43,174 nucleotides of DNA. It comes from Alphaproteobacteria bacterium (GTDB lineage: Bacteria; Pseudomonadota; Alphaproteobacteria; Micropepsales; Micropepsaceae). Location of the stretch: the NCBI GenBank assembly GCA_017308375.1, contig JAFKEW010000061.1:1-43174 (forward strand), read 5' to 3'. Under the pieces are notes generated by a model that ran no database searches, had not been told where the DNA came from, and saw nothing but the letters and a program-made list of their open reading frames with translations. Made by a program: the position numbers and the translations under genes. This document shows, in pieces, positions 6,827 through 15,100 of the stretch. Positions within the stretch are counted from its first letter, which is position 1, and every line of letters begins with the position of its first letter.

Positions 6827-8491
6827 ATGGCGGAAACCGTCGAACGGGAAAGCATGGAATATGATGTCGTGATCGTGGGGGCGGGCCCGGCGGGCCTGTC
6901 GGCAGCGATCCGGTTGAAGCAATTGGCGGCGGCAGAGGGCCGCGAGGTCAGCGTCTGCGTTCTGGAGAAGGGGTCCGAGGTCGGGGCCCATATCCTGTCC
7001 GGCGCGGTGATCGACCCGATTGCGATCGACGAACTGATTCCCGACTGGAAGGAAAAGGGCGCGCCGCTCGATTCGCCGGTGACCGACGACCGGTTCTACT
7101 TCCTGGGGCCGCAGGGCAGCATCCGCGTGCCGAATTTCATCATGCCGCCCCTGATGAGCAATCACGGCAATTACATCGCGAGCCTGGGCAATGTCTGCCG
7201 CTGGCTGGGCCAGCAGGCGGAAGAACTGGGCGTCGAAATCTATCCGGGCTTTCCGGCCGCCGACGTCGTGTTCGGCGACGATGGCCGGGTGCTGGGTGTC
7301 ACCACCGGCGATCTGGGCGTGGCGAAAGACGGGCACCATAAGCCGGACTTCACGCCGGGGATGAACCTGCTCGGCAAATACACGCTGTTCGCCGAAGGGG
7401 CGCGCGGTTCACTGTCCAAACGGTTGGGCGCGCATTTCAAACTGCATGAAGGACGCGAGCCGCAGAAATTCGGCATCGGGCTGAAAGAGCTGTGGGAGCT
7501 GCCGCCGGAGAAGCACAAGCGCGGGCTGGTGCTGCACACCATGGGCTGGCCGCTGGACAACAAGACCGGCGGCGGCGTGTTCATGTATCACTGGGGCGAA
7601 AATTTCTGCTCCATCGGTTTCGTGGTGCATCTGAATTATCAGAATCCGTATCTGTCGCCGTTCGATGAGTTCCAGCGCGTCAAGCATCATCCGCGCATCC
7701 GCGAAATTCTGGAAGGCGGCAAGCGCATCGGCTATGGCGCGCGCGCGATCACCGAAGGCGGGTTCCAGTCGGTGCCGAAGCTGGTCTTTCCGGGTGGCGC
7801 GCTGATCGGCTGTTCGGCGGGCTTCGTGAACGTGCCGCGCATCAAGGGCAGCCACAATGCGATGAAGACCGGCATGCTGGCGGCCGATGCGGTATTCGCG
7901 GCATTGGGCGAAGGCCGCTCCGGCGATGTGCTGGATGGTTACGAAGCAGCTTACGAAGCCTCTCACGTTTATACGGATTTGAAGCGGGTTCGTAACGTAA
8001 AGCCGCTATGGTCGAAGTTCGGCACCGTGCTGGGCGTGGGACTGGGCGGCATTGATATGTGGATGAACCAGCTTTTCGGTTTCAGCCTGTTCGGCACGCT
8101 GAAGCATGGCAAGGCGGATTATCAGACCCTGAAAAAGGCCGCGGATTGCAAGCCCATCGCCTACCCCAAGCCGGATGGGGTGATCAGCTTCGACAAGCTG
8201 TCGAGTGTGTTCCTGTCCAACACCAATCACGAGGAAGACCAGCCCGTTCACCTGGTTTTGAAGGACCCCACCATTCCCATCCGGGTCAATCTGCCCGAAT
8301 ATGCCGAGCCCGCGCAGCGCTACTGCCCGGCAGGGGTCTACGAAGTGGTGCAGGAGGCGGACGGCCCGCGTTTTCAGATCAACGCGCAGAACTGCGTGCA
8401 CTGCAAGACGTGTGACATCAAGGACCCGGAGCAGAACATCAACTGGGTGACGCCGGAAGGTGGCGGGGGCCCCAACTACGCGAATATGTAA
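6827..8491 (+). CDS. Electron transfer flavoprotein-ubiquinone oxidoreductase
   Basis: 554 aa. Passes electrons from ETF, and so from acyl-CoA and amino-acid dehydrogenases, to ubiquinone at the inner membrane. The FAD-binding GAGPAG lies at residues 18-23. Further family blocks are EKGSEVGAHILSGAV, ITEGGFQSVPKL and GCSAGFVNVPRIKGSHNAMK. The C-terminal ferredoxin-like domain has RYCPAGVYEV and NCVHCKTCDIKDP, supplying the cysteines of the 4Fe-4S cluster. The chain ends with the usual GGGGPNYANM. ATG at 6827 is preferred; a TTG 6 bases upstream is in frame. The next gene starts 11 bases after the stop, so both are probably co-transcribed, although their functions are not obviously linked. Confidence 0.97.
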   Translation: MAETVERESMEYDVVIVGAGPAGLSAAIRLKQLAAAEGREVSVCVLEKGSEVGAHILSGAVIDPIAIDELIPDWKEKGAPLDSPVTDDRFYFLGPQGSIRVPNFIMPPLMSNHGNYIASLGNVCRWLGQQAEELGVEIYPGFPAADVVFGDDGRVLGVTTGDLGVAKDGHHKPDFTPGMNLLGKYTLFAEGARGSLSKRLGAHFKLHEGREPQKFGIGLKELWELPPEKHKRGLVLHTMGWPLDNKTGGGVFMYHWGENFCSIGFVVHLNYQNPYLSPFDEFQRVKHHPRIREILEGGKRIGYGARAITEGGFQSVPKLVFPGGALIGCSAGFVNVPRIKGSHNAMKTGMLAADAVFAALGEGRSGDVLDGYEAAYEASHVYTDLKRVRNVKPLWSKFGTVLGVGLGGIDMWMNQLFGFSLFGTLKHGKADYQTLKKAADCKPIAYPKPDGVISFDKLSSVFLSNTNHEEDQPVHLVLKDPTIPIRVNLPEYAEPAQRYCPAGVYEVVQEADGPRFQINAQNCVHCKTCDIKDPEQNINWVTPEGGGGPNYANM

Positions 8492-8502
8492 GGAGATCCG
8501 CA

Positions 8503-10203
8503 TTGCGCATTCTTCATTCGCTCGCCTGCGTTTCGGTGGCGTTTTCACTGGCGGCTTGCGCAACGGCAGGACCGAAACCGGGTGAACATCCCGTTCGCGC
8601 ACCGGAAGGGGCGGGATATGGCAATTACCTGAATGCGCGGCTGGCGGCCAACCAGCACGACCTGAAAAGTGCGGCGAAGTTCTATCGCGCCAGCCTGAAG
8701 GACGACCCGAACAACGACGATCTTCTGGCGCGGGCGTTTCTTTATTCCGCATCGGCGGGCGAGATGGACCAGGCGGTCGCGCTTGCCCGCAAGGTGGTGG
8801 TGAGCGACCCGGACAACCGCGCCGCGCGCACCACGCTGGCCGTCTATGAATTGCGCCAGAAGGATTATGGCGATGTGCACAAGGAACTGGCGCAATCGGC
8901 AACCGGGCCGTTCACCGCGCTGACCATCGCACTTTTGAATGCGTGGGCCGATGCGGGCCAGAACAAGACCGATGCCGCGCTGGCCGAACTGGAAAAGCTG
9001 AAAGGGCAGGGCGGCGCCGATGCCATTGCGGCCTTCCAGAAGGCGCTGGTTCTGGAACTGGCCGGGCGCAACGCCGAGGCGGGCGATGCCTATCGCGAGG
9101 CGCTGAAGCTGGGCGGCAAGGGGCCGAGGCTGGTCGATGCGTATGGCCGGTTTCTGGAGCGCAACGGCCAGGCGGCGGAAGCGCGCGCCTTTTACGCCGG
9201 GCTTGGCAATGACCTTTCCGTCGCCCCGATCGTGCAGGCGGCAACGCGGCGGATGGCGGCGGGAAAGGTGCCGGCACCTCTGGCGGCGGACCCGCAGGAA
9301 GGGGCGGCGGAGGCGCTGTTCGGGGTTGCGGCTTCGCTGACCGATGATGCGAGTGCCGATGTCTCCGTCCTCTATCTGCATTATGCGCGATATCTGCGCC
9401 CGTCGCTCGACCTCGCCGATATTCTGCTGGCCGACCGTTTCGAGAGTTTGCAGAAATATCGCGATGCGATTTCCCTTTATGACAGCATCGGCAAGGATTC
9501 GCCCTATTACGGGGTGACGCAGGTACAGGTGGCGCTGAACCTTTCCCGGCTGGACGACAATGACGGGGCGATTGCGAAGCTGAAGACCGTGGTGGCGGAC
9601 GACCCCGACAATGTGGAGGCGTGGACCGCGCTGGGCGATATTTATCGCGGGGCCGAGAAATATCGCGAGGCGGCGGACGCCTATGACCATGCCATCCGGG
9701 TGAATGGCGGCGCCGATGCCAAGACCTGGCCGCTGCTTTATGCGCGTGCGGCAGCCTATGAAAGCTCCGGCCGCTGGACCCTTGCCGAAGCGGATCTGAA
9801 ACACGCGCTGAAGCTGAGCCCGGATGAGCCGCAATTGCTGAACTTCCTCGGCTATTCGTGGGTCGATCGCGGCGAGAATTTGCAGGAGGCGCTGGCGATG
9901 CTGGAAAAGGCGCGCGCGCTGCGGCCCTTTGACGGCTATATCACCGACAGCGTGGGCTGGGCCTATTACCGGCTGGGCCGTTACAAGGATGCGGCGACGG
10001 CGCTGGAAAGTGCGGTGCTTCTGGTGCCGGGCGACCCCACCATCAACGATCATTATGGCGATGCGTTGTGGCGCGTCGGGCGCAAGCGCGATGCGCGGTT
10101 CCAGTGGAACCATGCCTTGAGCTTCGGCCCGGACGCGCAGGAAAAGACGCGCATTGAAAGCAAGCTCAAACACGGCCTTGAATCCGTTGAGCACAAATCC
10201 TGA
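8503..10203 (+). CDS. TPR-repeat outer-membrane-type lipoprotein
   Basis: 566 aa. It starts with TTG behind AGGAG at normal spacing. The signal peptide MRILHSLACVSVAFSLAAC carries a lipobox (LAAC), so it should be lipidated on the cysteine. The body is a run of tetratricopeptide repeats. The clearest are in the second half, for example VEAWTALGDIYRGAEKYREA and YITDSVGWAYYRLGRYKDAA. This matches a widespread alphaproteobacterial TPR protein usually found next to ispE and ETF-QO. TPR lipoproteins act as scaffolds in the envelope, and the partner here is unknown. Its end overlaps the likely start of ispE. Confidence 0.92.
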   Translation: MRILHSLACVSVAFSLAACATAGPKPGEHPVRAPEGAGYGNYLNARLAANQHDLKSAAKFYRASLKDDPNNDDLLARAFLYSASAGEMDQAVALARKVVVSDPDNRAARTTLAVYELRQKDYGDVHKELAQSATGPFTALTIALLNAWADAGQNKTDAALAELEKLKGQGGADAIAAFQKALVLELAGRNAEAGDAYREALKLGGKGPRLVDAYGRFLERNGQAAEARAFYAGLGNDLSVAPIVQAATRRMAAGKVPAPLAADPQEGAAEALFGVAASLTDDASADVSVLYLHYARYLRPSLDLADILLADRFESLQKYRDAISLYDSIGKDSPYYGVTQVQVALNLSRLDDNDGAIAKLKTVVADDPDNVEAWTALGDIYRGAEKYREAADAYDHAIRVNGGADAKTWPLLYARAAAYESSGRWTLAEADLKHALKLSPDEPQLLNFLGYSWVDRGENLQEALAMLEKARALRPFDGYITDSVGWAYYRLGRYKDAATALESAVLLVPGDPTINDHYGDALWRVGRKRDARFQWNHALSFGPDAQEKTRIESKLKHGLESVEHKS

Positions 10204-11074
10204 AGCGCAACCGTTGCGCGTTGTTGCACCGGCCAAGATCAATCTGTTCCTGCATGTGGGTGCGCGCCGCAGCGACGGCTTTCACGCGCTGGAAAGTCTG
10301 GCGGTGTTCACGCAGGCCGGCGATACCTTGCGGATCGCGGCGGCGGAAGGATTTTCACTTGTGCTCGACGGGCCGTTCGGGGCCGCGCTTGCGGGCGAAG
10401 CGGACAATCTGATTGCGCGGGCAGCGCGGGCGCTGGCGGAAAAAGCGGGGCGCGTGCCCGGCGCACGGATCACGCTGACCAAGAATTTGCCGGTGGCATC
10501 GGGCATCGGCGGCGGTTCCGCCGATGCGGCCGCGGCGCTCAGCGGGCTGGTGCAAGTGTGGGGCGTGGCGCTTTCGCAAGATGAGATGCACGCCATCGCG
10601 GAGACGCTGGGTTCGGATGTGCCGGCCTGCCTGATGAGCCGGAGTTTGTGGATGGAAGGGCGTGGCGAAATCCTGACGCCGGTTTCCGGTCTGCCCGCGC
10701 TTTCAATGGTGCTGGTCAATCCGGGCGTGGCGGTGCCGACGGGACCGGTTTTCGCGGCCCTGAAAACACGCACCGGAACCGGGCAGGCGAAAGCGCCGGA
10801 CGGATTGCGCGATACGGCGGCGCTGGTTTCCTATCTGCGGCAGACGCGAAACGATCTTGAAGCGCCGGCGCGCGCGATGGCGCCGGTGATCGGTGATGTT
10901 CTGGGCGCACTGGAACAGAACGGCGGCTTGCTGGCGCGGATGTCGGGCAGCGGCGCGACCTGTTTCGGTCTGTTCGCCAGTGACGATGCGGCGAAGAACG
11001 CCACGGAGAGGATTGCGAGGTCCGCGCCCGGCTGGTGGGTGGTGGCGACGCAGACGATTTCATCGTGTGGTTGA
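10154..11074 (+). CDS. ispE: 4-diphosphocytidyl-2-C-methyl-D-erythritol kinase
   Basis: 306 aa from the longest start. IspE phosphorylates CDP-methylerythritol in the non-mevalonate isoprenoid pathway. It is a GHMP kinase: APAKINLF near residue 25 (catalytic lysine region), the ATP loop PVASGIGGGSADAAAAL at 113-129, LGSDVPA with the catalytic aspartate, and the closing MSGSGATCFGLF. There is no ATG near the start. TTG codons at 10154, 10178, 10187 and 10214 are all possible, and homologues begin close to VVAPAKINL, so the true start may lie up to 60 bases downstream. The gene overlaps the TPR gene by up to 50 bases and is probably translated by coupling. Confidence 0.95.
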   Translation: MKASSNTALNPLSTNPEAQPLRVVAPAKINLFLHVGARRSDGFHALESLAVFTQAGDTLRIAAAEGFSLVLDGPFGAALAGEADNLIARAARALAEKAGRVPGARITLTKNLPVASGIGGGSADAAAALSGLVQVWGVALSQDEMHAIAETLGSDVPACLMSRSLWMEGRGEILTPVSGLPALSMVLVNPGVAVPTGPVFAALKTRTGTGQAKAPDGLRDTAALVSYLRQTRNDLEAPARAMAPVIGDVLGALEQNGGLLARMSGSGATCFGLFASDDAAKNATERIARSAPGWWVVATQTISSCG

Positions 11075-11111
11075 ATTGTTACGTTTTGTTTACCACTCTA
11101 TTTTACCAAAA

Positions 11112-11132
11112 CCCCGTCGCATCACGGCGGGG
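11112..11132 (+). promoter_or_regulatory. Hairpin just upstream of the sulfotransferase-like gene
   Basis: CCCCGTCG, loop CATCA, CGGCGGGG (8 pairs, one of them G-T), ending 5 bases before the ATG at 11138. The only purine-rich stretch before that ATG (GGGGCAGG) lies partly in the 3' arm. The hairpin could either end ispE transcripts (no U-run follows) or hide the ribosome-binding site. Confidence 0.4.
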
Positions 11133-11137
11133 CAGGC

Positions 11138-12010
11138 ATGGCCGTTTTCAATCCGAAATCCATCGAGCTTCTGTTTCAGGAACCCAGAAGCGATGGCCAG
11201 TTCGCGGGCGAGGCCCTGCTGCACATGCGCCGCCTGGGCAAGAAGCGGCGTGCCATCGTTCTCGCCTTTCCGCCGAAATCGGCGGGTACTTATCTGCGCA
11301 GTGCGATCGTGTTTGCCGCCAATGGTCAGCTTGTGCGCGCGGTGCATGCGCAAGGCGGGCGCGATGCGCAGCCCTATCTGCCGGTTTTCCTCAGCTATTT
11401 TGAAGGCGGCGTGACCAATCGCACGCTGGTGGCGCATCTGCATATGCAGGCGTTGCCCGCGAATATTCATTTTCTCGAAGCATTCGATATCCGCCCGGTC
11501 GTGATGATCCGGAATATCCCGGATATGCTTGCATCGTTCTGGGACATGTTGGAAACCGATTCCGTGGCGCGGCTGGACGGGTTGAACTGCCGGATACCGC
11601 AAAATTTCACGGATATGCCGCGCGCGGACAAAGCCGATTTCATCGTGGATATTCTGGGGCCGTGGTACGCCAGTTTTTTCGCGACGTGGTTCGCCTATGC
11701 TGAGCAATCGCCCGAACGGGTGTGCTTTCTCACCTATGACGAATTTCGCGCCGATCCGGCGGAAACGCTTGCGCGTGCGCTGGCCCATGCGGGTGTTGAG
11801 CAGCCGCAGGAGGTCTGCGAGCAGGCGCTTGAAACCGTTTGGGAGAAGCGGGCGGATTTCCGTTTCAACAAGGGCGAGACGGGGCGTGGGCTCAGCTATT
11901 TCTCATCGCAACAGATAGACCGGTTGCGCCGCCAGCTTGGGCATTATGAAATTCTGGCGCCCCATATCGAGATGCTGCTGCGCGCGGGCGGCGGCGTGAC
12001 GAGTCACTGA
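11138..12010 (+). CDS. Sulfotransferase-like protein
   Basis: 290 aa. The PAPS 5'-phosphosulfate loop is recognisable as FPPKSAGTYLRSAI (residues about 43-56), and the 3'-phosphate site as VVMIRNIPDMLASFWDML (about 122-140). WFAYAEQSPERVCFLTYDEFRADP matches the usual sulfotransferase L-x-Y-E-D-L region. It has no signal peptide and is expected in the cytosol. The acceptor (sugar, lipid or small molecule) cannot be read from the sequence or context. The gene lies 63 bases after ispE and is convergent with ispB across a repeat-rich spacer. The fold is likely; activity is inference. Confidence 0.8.
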   Translation: MAVFNPKSIELLFQEPRSDGQFAGEALLHMRRLGKKRRAIVLAFPPKSAGTYLRSAIVFAANGQLVRAVHAQGGRDAQPYLPVFLSYFEGGVTNRTLVAHLHMQALPANIHFLEAFDIRPVVMIRNIPDMLASFWDMLETDSVARLDGLNCRIPQNFTDMPRADKADFIVDILGPWYASFFATWFAYAEQSPERVCFLTYDEFRADPAETLARALAHAGVEQPQEVCEQALETVWEKRADFRFNKGETGRGLSYFSSQQIDRLRRQLGHYEILAPHIEMLLRAGGGVTSH

Positions 12011-12023
12011 CTGACCGGGCATC

Positions 12024-12044
12024 CCTCACCTGAAACGGGTGAGG
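12024..12044. terminator. Hairpin in the spacer after the sulfotransferase-like gene
   Basis: CCTCACC, loop TGAAACG, GGTGAGG, 14 bases after the stop of the plus-strand gene. No U-run follows, so Rho-independent termination is uncertain. It resembles arms of the dispersed CCTCCC repeat family. Confidence 0.4.
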
Positions 12045-12117
12045 TGCGTATCGCGATCACCCCCCTCCGTTCCTTCGGAACTGTCGGCCGACGAAACGTC
12101 CACTGGACCTTTCGTTT

Positions 12118-12228
12118 GCGGCCTCCGCCCCCACCCGCGGGGGAGGATAAGGTGTGGTGTGGACGCGATAACATCCTCCCCCGTTGTTACGGGGGAGGTG
12201 GCGCGGAAGCGCCGGAGGGGGAAAGGGC
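12118..12228. repeat. CCTCCC-type palindromic repeats between convergent genes
   Basis: Two units. The first is CCTCCGCCCCC...GCGGGGGAGG (about 12122-12146). The second is CCTCCCCCG, short loop, CGGGGGAGG (about 12175-12198), followed by GGCGCGGAAGCGCC and GGAGGGGGAAAGGG. Together with 12024-12044 they fill the spacer between the sulfotransferase-like gene and ispB and probably act as transcription stops for both. Confidence 0.7.
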
Positions 12229-12243
12229 CGTAAAGAGGATGGT

Positions 12244-13284
12244 TCAGTAGGCGCGTTCGACGCAGAATTCCGCCACCGTCACCAGCGTGTCCTTGATCTC
12301 CGACGGCGGCAGGGGGGCGAGCGCCTTGCAGGCCGCATCGGCATAGCCTTGCGCGCGGTGCAGCGTTTCGGCGATGGCACCGGTTTCCTGAACCAGTGCG
12401 ATGGCGCGGGCGAGATCGCTTTCGGCCTGAACGCCGGTTTCGATCACCCGGCCCCAGAAGGCGCGGGTTTCGCGATCGGCGGCGCGGGCATAAGCGAGGA
12501 TGACGGGCAGGGTGACCTTGGCTTCGCGGAAATCATCGCCCACGGCCTTGCCCATCAGGGCCTGACGGCCGGAATAATCCAGCGCATCGTCCACGAACTG
12601 GAAGGCGATGCCGAGGTTCTGACCATATTCGTGCATGGCCCTGGTGGCGGTGCGCGACGGGGCGGCAAGCGCCATGCCGGCTTCCGCCGCGGCGGCGAAC
12701 AGGGCGGCAGTCTTGGCGCTGACCACATTCAGATAATGTTCTTCGGTGGTGCCGAGATTGTTGGCGGATTTGAGTTGCAGCACTTCCCCTTCCGCGATGA
12801 TGGCGGAGGCGTTGGAGAGGATGCCCAGAACCTCAAGACTGCCGGCTTCCACCATCAGTTGGAAGGCGCGGCTGAACAGGAAGTCGCCGACCAGTACCGA
12901 CGGCTTGTTGCCCCAGACCACATTGGCAGCATCGCGCCCCCGGCGCAGGATACTGGAATCCACCACATCGTCATGCAGAAGCGTGGCGGTGTGAATGAAT
13001 TCGACCGCGGCAGCGAGCTTCACATGCCCGTCACCCTCATACCCCGCCATGCGTGCACCGGCGAGGGTGAGCAGCGGGCGCAGCCGCTTGCCGCCGGAAT
13101 CGATCAGGTGGCGGGCCAGTTCCGGGATCAGGGGGACCGCGCTCGTCATCCTTGTGTGGATCAGCGCGTCGGCCTTCACCATGTCGCCCGCGACGAGGGC
13201 GTGCAGCCGCTCCACCGGGGAATTGGTATCGGATGTCTTGCGGGCTTCGGCCGTGAGCATGCGTGATCTTCTGGAAAATTCCAT
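12244..13284 (-). CDS. ispB: Polyprenyl (octaprenyl-type) diphosphate synthase
   Basis: 346 aa. It elongates farnesyl diphosphate with isopentenyl units to make the side chain of ubiquinone. Trans-prenyltransferase motifs are present: SGGKRLRPLL, the first aspartate-rich motif LLHDDVVD, the second as FVDDALDYSG, and GDFLFSRAF between them. Product length cannot be read reliably, though long-chain (C40-C50) is expected for the clade. The start may be ATG 13284 or ATG 13260; neither has a strong ribosome-binding site. It is divergent from the DUF2007 gene across about 77 bases, an arrangement common in Alphaproteobacteria. It acts in the same isoprenoid route as ispE, 1.2 kb away. Confidence 0.95.
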   Translation of the reverse strand: MEFSRRSRMLTAEARKTSDTNSPVERLHALVAGDMVKADALIHTRMTSAVPLIPELARHLIDSGGKRLRPLLTLAGARMAGYEGDGHVKLAAAVEFIHTATLLHDDVVDSSILRRGRDAANVVWGNKPSVLVGDFLFSRAFQLMVEAGSLEVLGILSNASAIIAEGEVLQLKSANNLGTTEEHYLNVVSAKTAALFAAAAEAGMALAAPSRTATRAMHEYGQNLGIAFQFVDDALDYSGRQALMGKAVGDDFREAKVTLPVILAYARAADRETRAFWGRVIETGVQAESDLARAIALVQETGAIAETLHRAQGYADAACKALAPLPPSEIKDTLVTVAEFCVERAY

Positions 13285-13361
13285 CGTGTCCGAACGGCTG
13301 CAAGACTATGCGATATGAGGCAATATGGGGAGGGCCCAGCGGCAATTCGGACGGCATTCCC

Positions 13362-13568
13362 ATGCGCGAAGTCTTAACCACAAACAATCCTGTAGACCTG
13401 AGCTATGCGGAAGCCGTTTTGACCAATGCAGGCGTCAAAAGCGTTGTTTTCGATACGCATATGAGCGTGCTGGACGGCAGTATGGTCATATTGCCGCGCC
13501 GGTTGATGGTTGCCGACGCCGATGAGGCGCGTGCACGGGCCCTTCTGAAAGATGCGCTGAACCCGTGA
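13362..13568 (+). CDS. DUF2007 small protein
   Basis: 68 aa, matching the DUF2007 (putative signal-transducing) family: MREVLTTNNPVDLSYAEAVL, then GVKSVVFDTHMSVLDGSM and RLMVADADEARARALL. It has the compact alpha-beta layout of that domain, and the function is unknown. Its TGA overlaps the GTG start of the methyltransferase (GTGA), so the two are co-translated. The pair beside a divergent polyprenyl synthase is a conserved alphaproteobacterial arrangement as I recall it. No clear ribosome-binding site precedes the ATG. Confidence 0.88.
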   Translation: MREVLTTNNPVDLSYAEAVLTNAGVKSVVFDTHMSVLDGSMVILPRRLMVADADEARARALLKDALNP

Positions 13569-14281
13569 GTGCGGTGACCGAAGACGGGTTTCTGGATGGG
13601 CGTTTGCGAATCTGCCAGCCGGAGCGGGGCTTCCGCGCCGGGCTGGATGCCGTAATGCTGGCTGCCGCCGTGCCGGCCGGGGCGGGGGATACCGCCCTGG
13701 AGCTGGGCGCCGGGGTGGGGACAGCGAGCCTGTGCCTGGCCGCGCGGACCGGGTGCAAGGTGACGGGAATCGAGATCGAGCCCGCGCTGGTGGAATTGGC
13801 GAACGGGAACGCCGCCCGGAACGGCATGGCCGGGCAGGTGACGTTCCGGGCCGGTGATGCGCTGAGTGGAGATTGGGGCCAGTTCGCCAACGTGTTCTGC
13901 AATCCACCGTTTCATGATGAGCGCGGCCAACGCTCCCCCGACGCGGGGCGGGCCCGCGCGCTGCAGGATGGTGGCGCGCTAAGTCAGTGGGTGAGGAGTG
14001 GGCTTGAGTGTGTTGTTTCTTATGGAAATTTCACCATTATTCTGCGGGCGGATCGGCTGGATGAGGTGATGGCGGCGCTGCCGGAAAAGGGGGCGGTGAT
14101 CCTGCCATTGCTGCCGCGGGCCGGTGGAACGGCGAAACGGGTGATCGTGCAATGGCGGGCGGGGTGCACAACACCACACCGGATCCTTGCCGGCTTTGCT
14201 CTGCACCAGGATGACAATCGCTATACAGCGGAGGCGGACGCGATCCTGCGCGATGCCGGTGCGCTGAAAGTAATTGTATGA
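13565..14281 (+). CDS. tRNA1(Val) A37 N6-methyltransferase-like protein (TrmN6 family)
   Basis: 238 aa, GTG start overlapping the DUF2007 stop. Class I SAM-dependent methyltransferase: ALELGAGVGTASLCLA is the SAM loop (motif I), VTGIEIEPALVELA the motif II acidic strand, and CNPPFHD the N-P-P-F catalytic motif of adenine-N6 enzymes. The N-terminal LDGRLRICQPERGFRAGLDAV is typical of the TrmN6/YfiC group, which methylates A37 of tRNA1(Val). Activity on tRNA is by family. No separate promoter is visible, and it is probably co-transcribed with DUF2007. Confidence 0.9.
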   Translation: MSAVTEDGFLDGRLRICQPERGFRAGLDAVMLAAAVPAGAGDTALELGAGVGTASLCLAARTGCKVTGIEIEPALVELANGNAARNGMAGQVTFRAGDALSGDWGQFANVFCNPPFHDERGQRSPDAGRARALQDGGALSQWVRSGLECVVSYGNFTIILRADRLDEVMAALPEKGAVILPLLPRAGGTAKRVIVQWRAGCTTPHRILAGFALHQDDNRYTAEADAILRDAGALKVIV

Positions 14282-14321
14282 GGTATACTTCAAGAGATAT
14301 TTCAATGGCTAAGGACGTATT

Positions 14322-14354
14322 CTTCAAGTACCATTTTAAGGTGGTACGCTGAAG
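14322..14354 (+). promoter_or_regulatory. Hairpin overlapping the ribosome-binding region of the next gene
   Basis: Outer arms CTTCA / TGAAG and inner arms GTACCA / TGGTAC around the loop TTTTAAGG. The 3' outer arm contains the only Shine-Dalgarno-like bases (GAAG) and ends 1 base before the ATG at 14356. It could limit translation of the envelope protein, or be a remnant of a terminator after the methyltransferase gene. Confidence 0.5.
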
Positions 14355-14355
14355 A

Positions 14356-15084
14356 ATGCGGCGTGCCCTTATCGCGCTGGCATTGCTGCTGCTTGCGGGC
14401 CCCGCACTGGCCGGGCCGCCCTATGTTACCGACGATCCCGAGCCGACCGATTACCGGCATTTCGAGATCTATGCCTTCGGCAGCGGCAGCGTCAGCCGCG
14501 ACGGCCATGACGGCGAAGGCGGTATCGACTTCAATTACGGCGGTGCGCCCGACCTGCAACTGACCGCCGTTCTACCGTTTGTGTATGACAGCCCCGACGG
14601 TGCCGCGGCAGTGGCGGGTGTCGGCAATATCGAACTCGCCGCGAAATACAAATTCCTGCATCAGGCAGATACCGGCTGGGACGTCAGCGTGTTTCCGCGC
14701 CTGTTTCTGCCCAGCCTGTCCAGCCGGATCGGCGATCGTCATTTCTCGATTCTGCTGCCGGTCTGGATCGGGCGGGACCTCGGCAAATGGTCCACCTTTG
14801 GCGGCGGCGGCTGCGCCTGGAATGAAAGCCGGGAGTCGCAGAACTATTGTCTCGCGGGCTGGGCGCTGACGCGGGAGATTGCACCGCATCTGACCGTGGG
14901 CGCCGAACTCTATCATCAGACGGCGGCGGATCGTGGCGGCAAGGCCGCGACGGGTGTGGGCTTCGGCGCCACCTATGATCTGAACGAACATTACCACTTG
15001 ATGGCTTCTGCCGGGCCGGGATTGCAGAACCGGGCCGAAACCGGCGACATGGCGTGGTACGCGGCGGTGTTGATGACGTTCTGA
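14356..15084 (+). CDS. Secreted beta-barrel-type outer membrane protein (transporter family)
   Basis: 242 aa. Signal peptide MRRALIALALLLLAGPALA with cleavage before GPPYVTDDP. The mature part alternates short amphipathic strands and ends with a phenylalanine (AAVLMTF), as outer membrane barrels do. GPPYVTDDPEPTDYRHFEIY and DLQLTAVLPF resemble the group annotated as transporter or Phenol_MetA_deg-like outer membrane protein. The transported compound is unknown. It is followed after 16 bases by a multi-spanning membrane protein, so the two probably form an envelope unit. Both lie between the methyltransferase gene and glyQ, where many alphaproteobacteria carry an S49 peptidase gene as I recall. 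Translation may be tempered by the hairpin over its start. Confidence 0.78.
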   Translation: MRRALIALALLLLAGPALAGPPYVTDDPEPTDYRHFEIYAFGSGSVSRDGHDGEGGIDFNYGGAPDLQLTAVLPFVYDSPDGAAAVAGVGNIELAAKYKFLHQADTGWDVSVFPRLFLPSLSSRIGDRHFSILLPVWIGRDLGKWSTFGGGGCAWNESRESQNYCLAGWALTREIAPHLTVGAELYHQTAADRGGKAATGVGFGATYDLNEHYHLMASAGPGLQNRAETGDMAWYAAVLMTF

Positions 15085-15100
15085 AACCGAAAGGGTTGCC

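Noticed and set aside
8545..10242. 565-codon frame antisense to the TPR lipoprotein gene
   Set aside because: Mirror of a well-supported TPR gene; no domain recognised in the antisense reading.
11138..12010. Sulfur metabolism cluster (sulfotransferase, TauE exporter, sulfatase)
   Set aside because: The three genes are more than 4 kb apart, on different strands and in different operons; the shared theme is probably chance.
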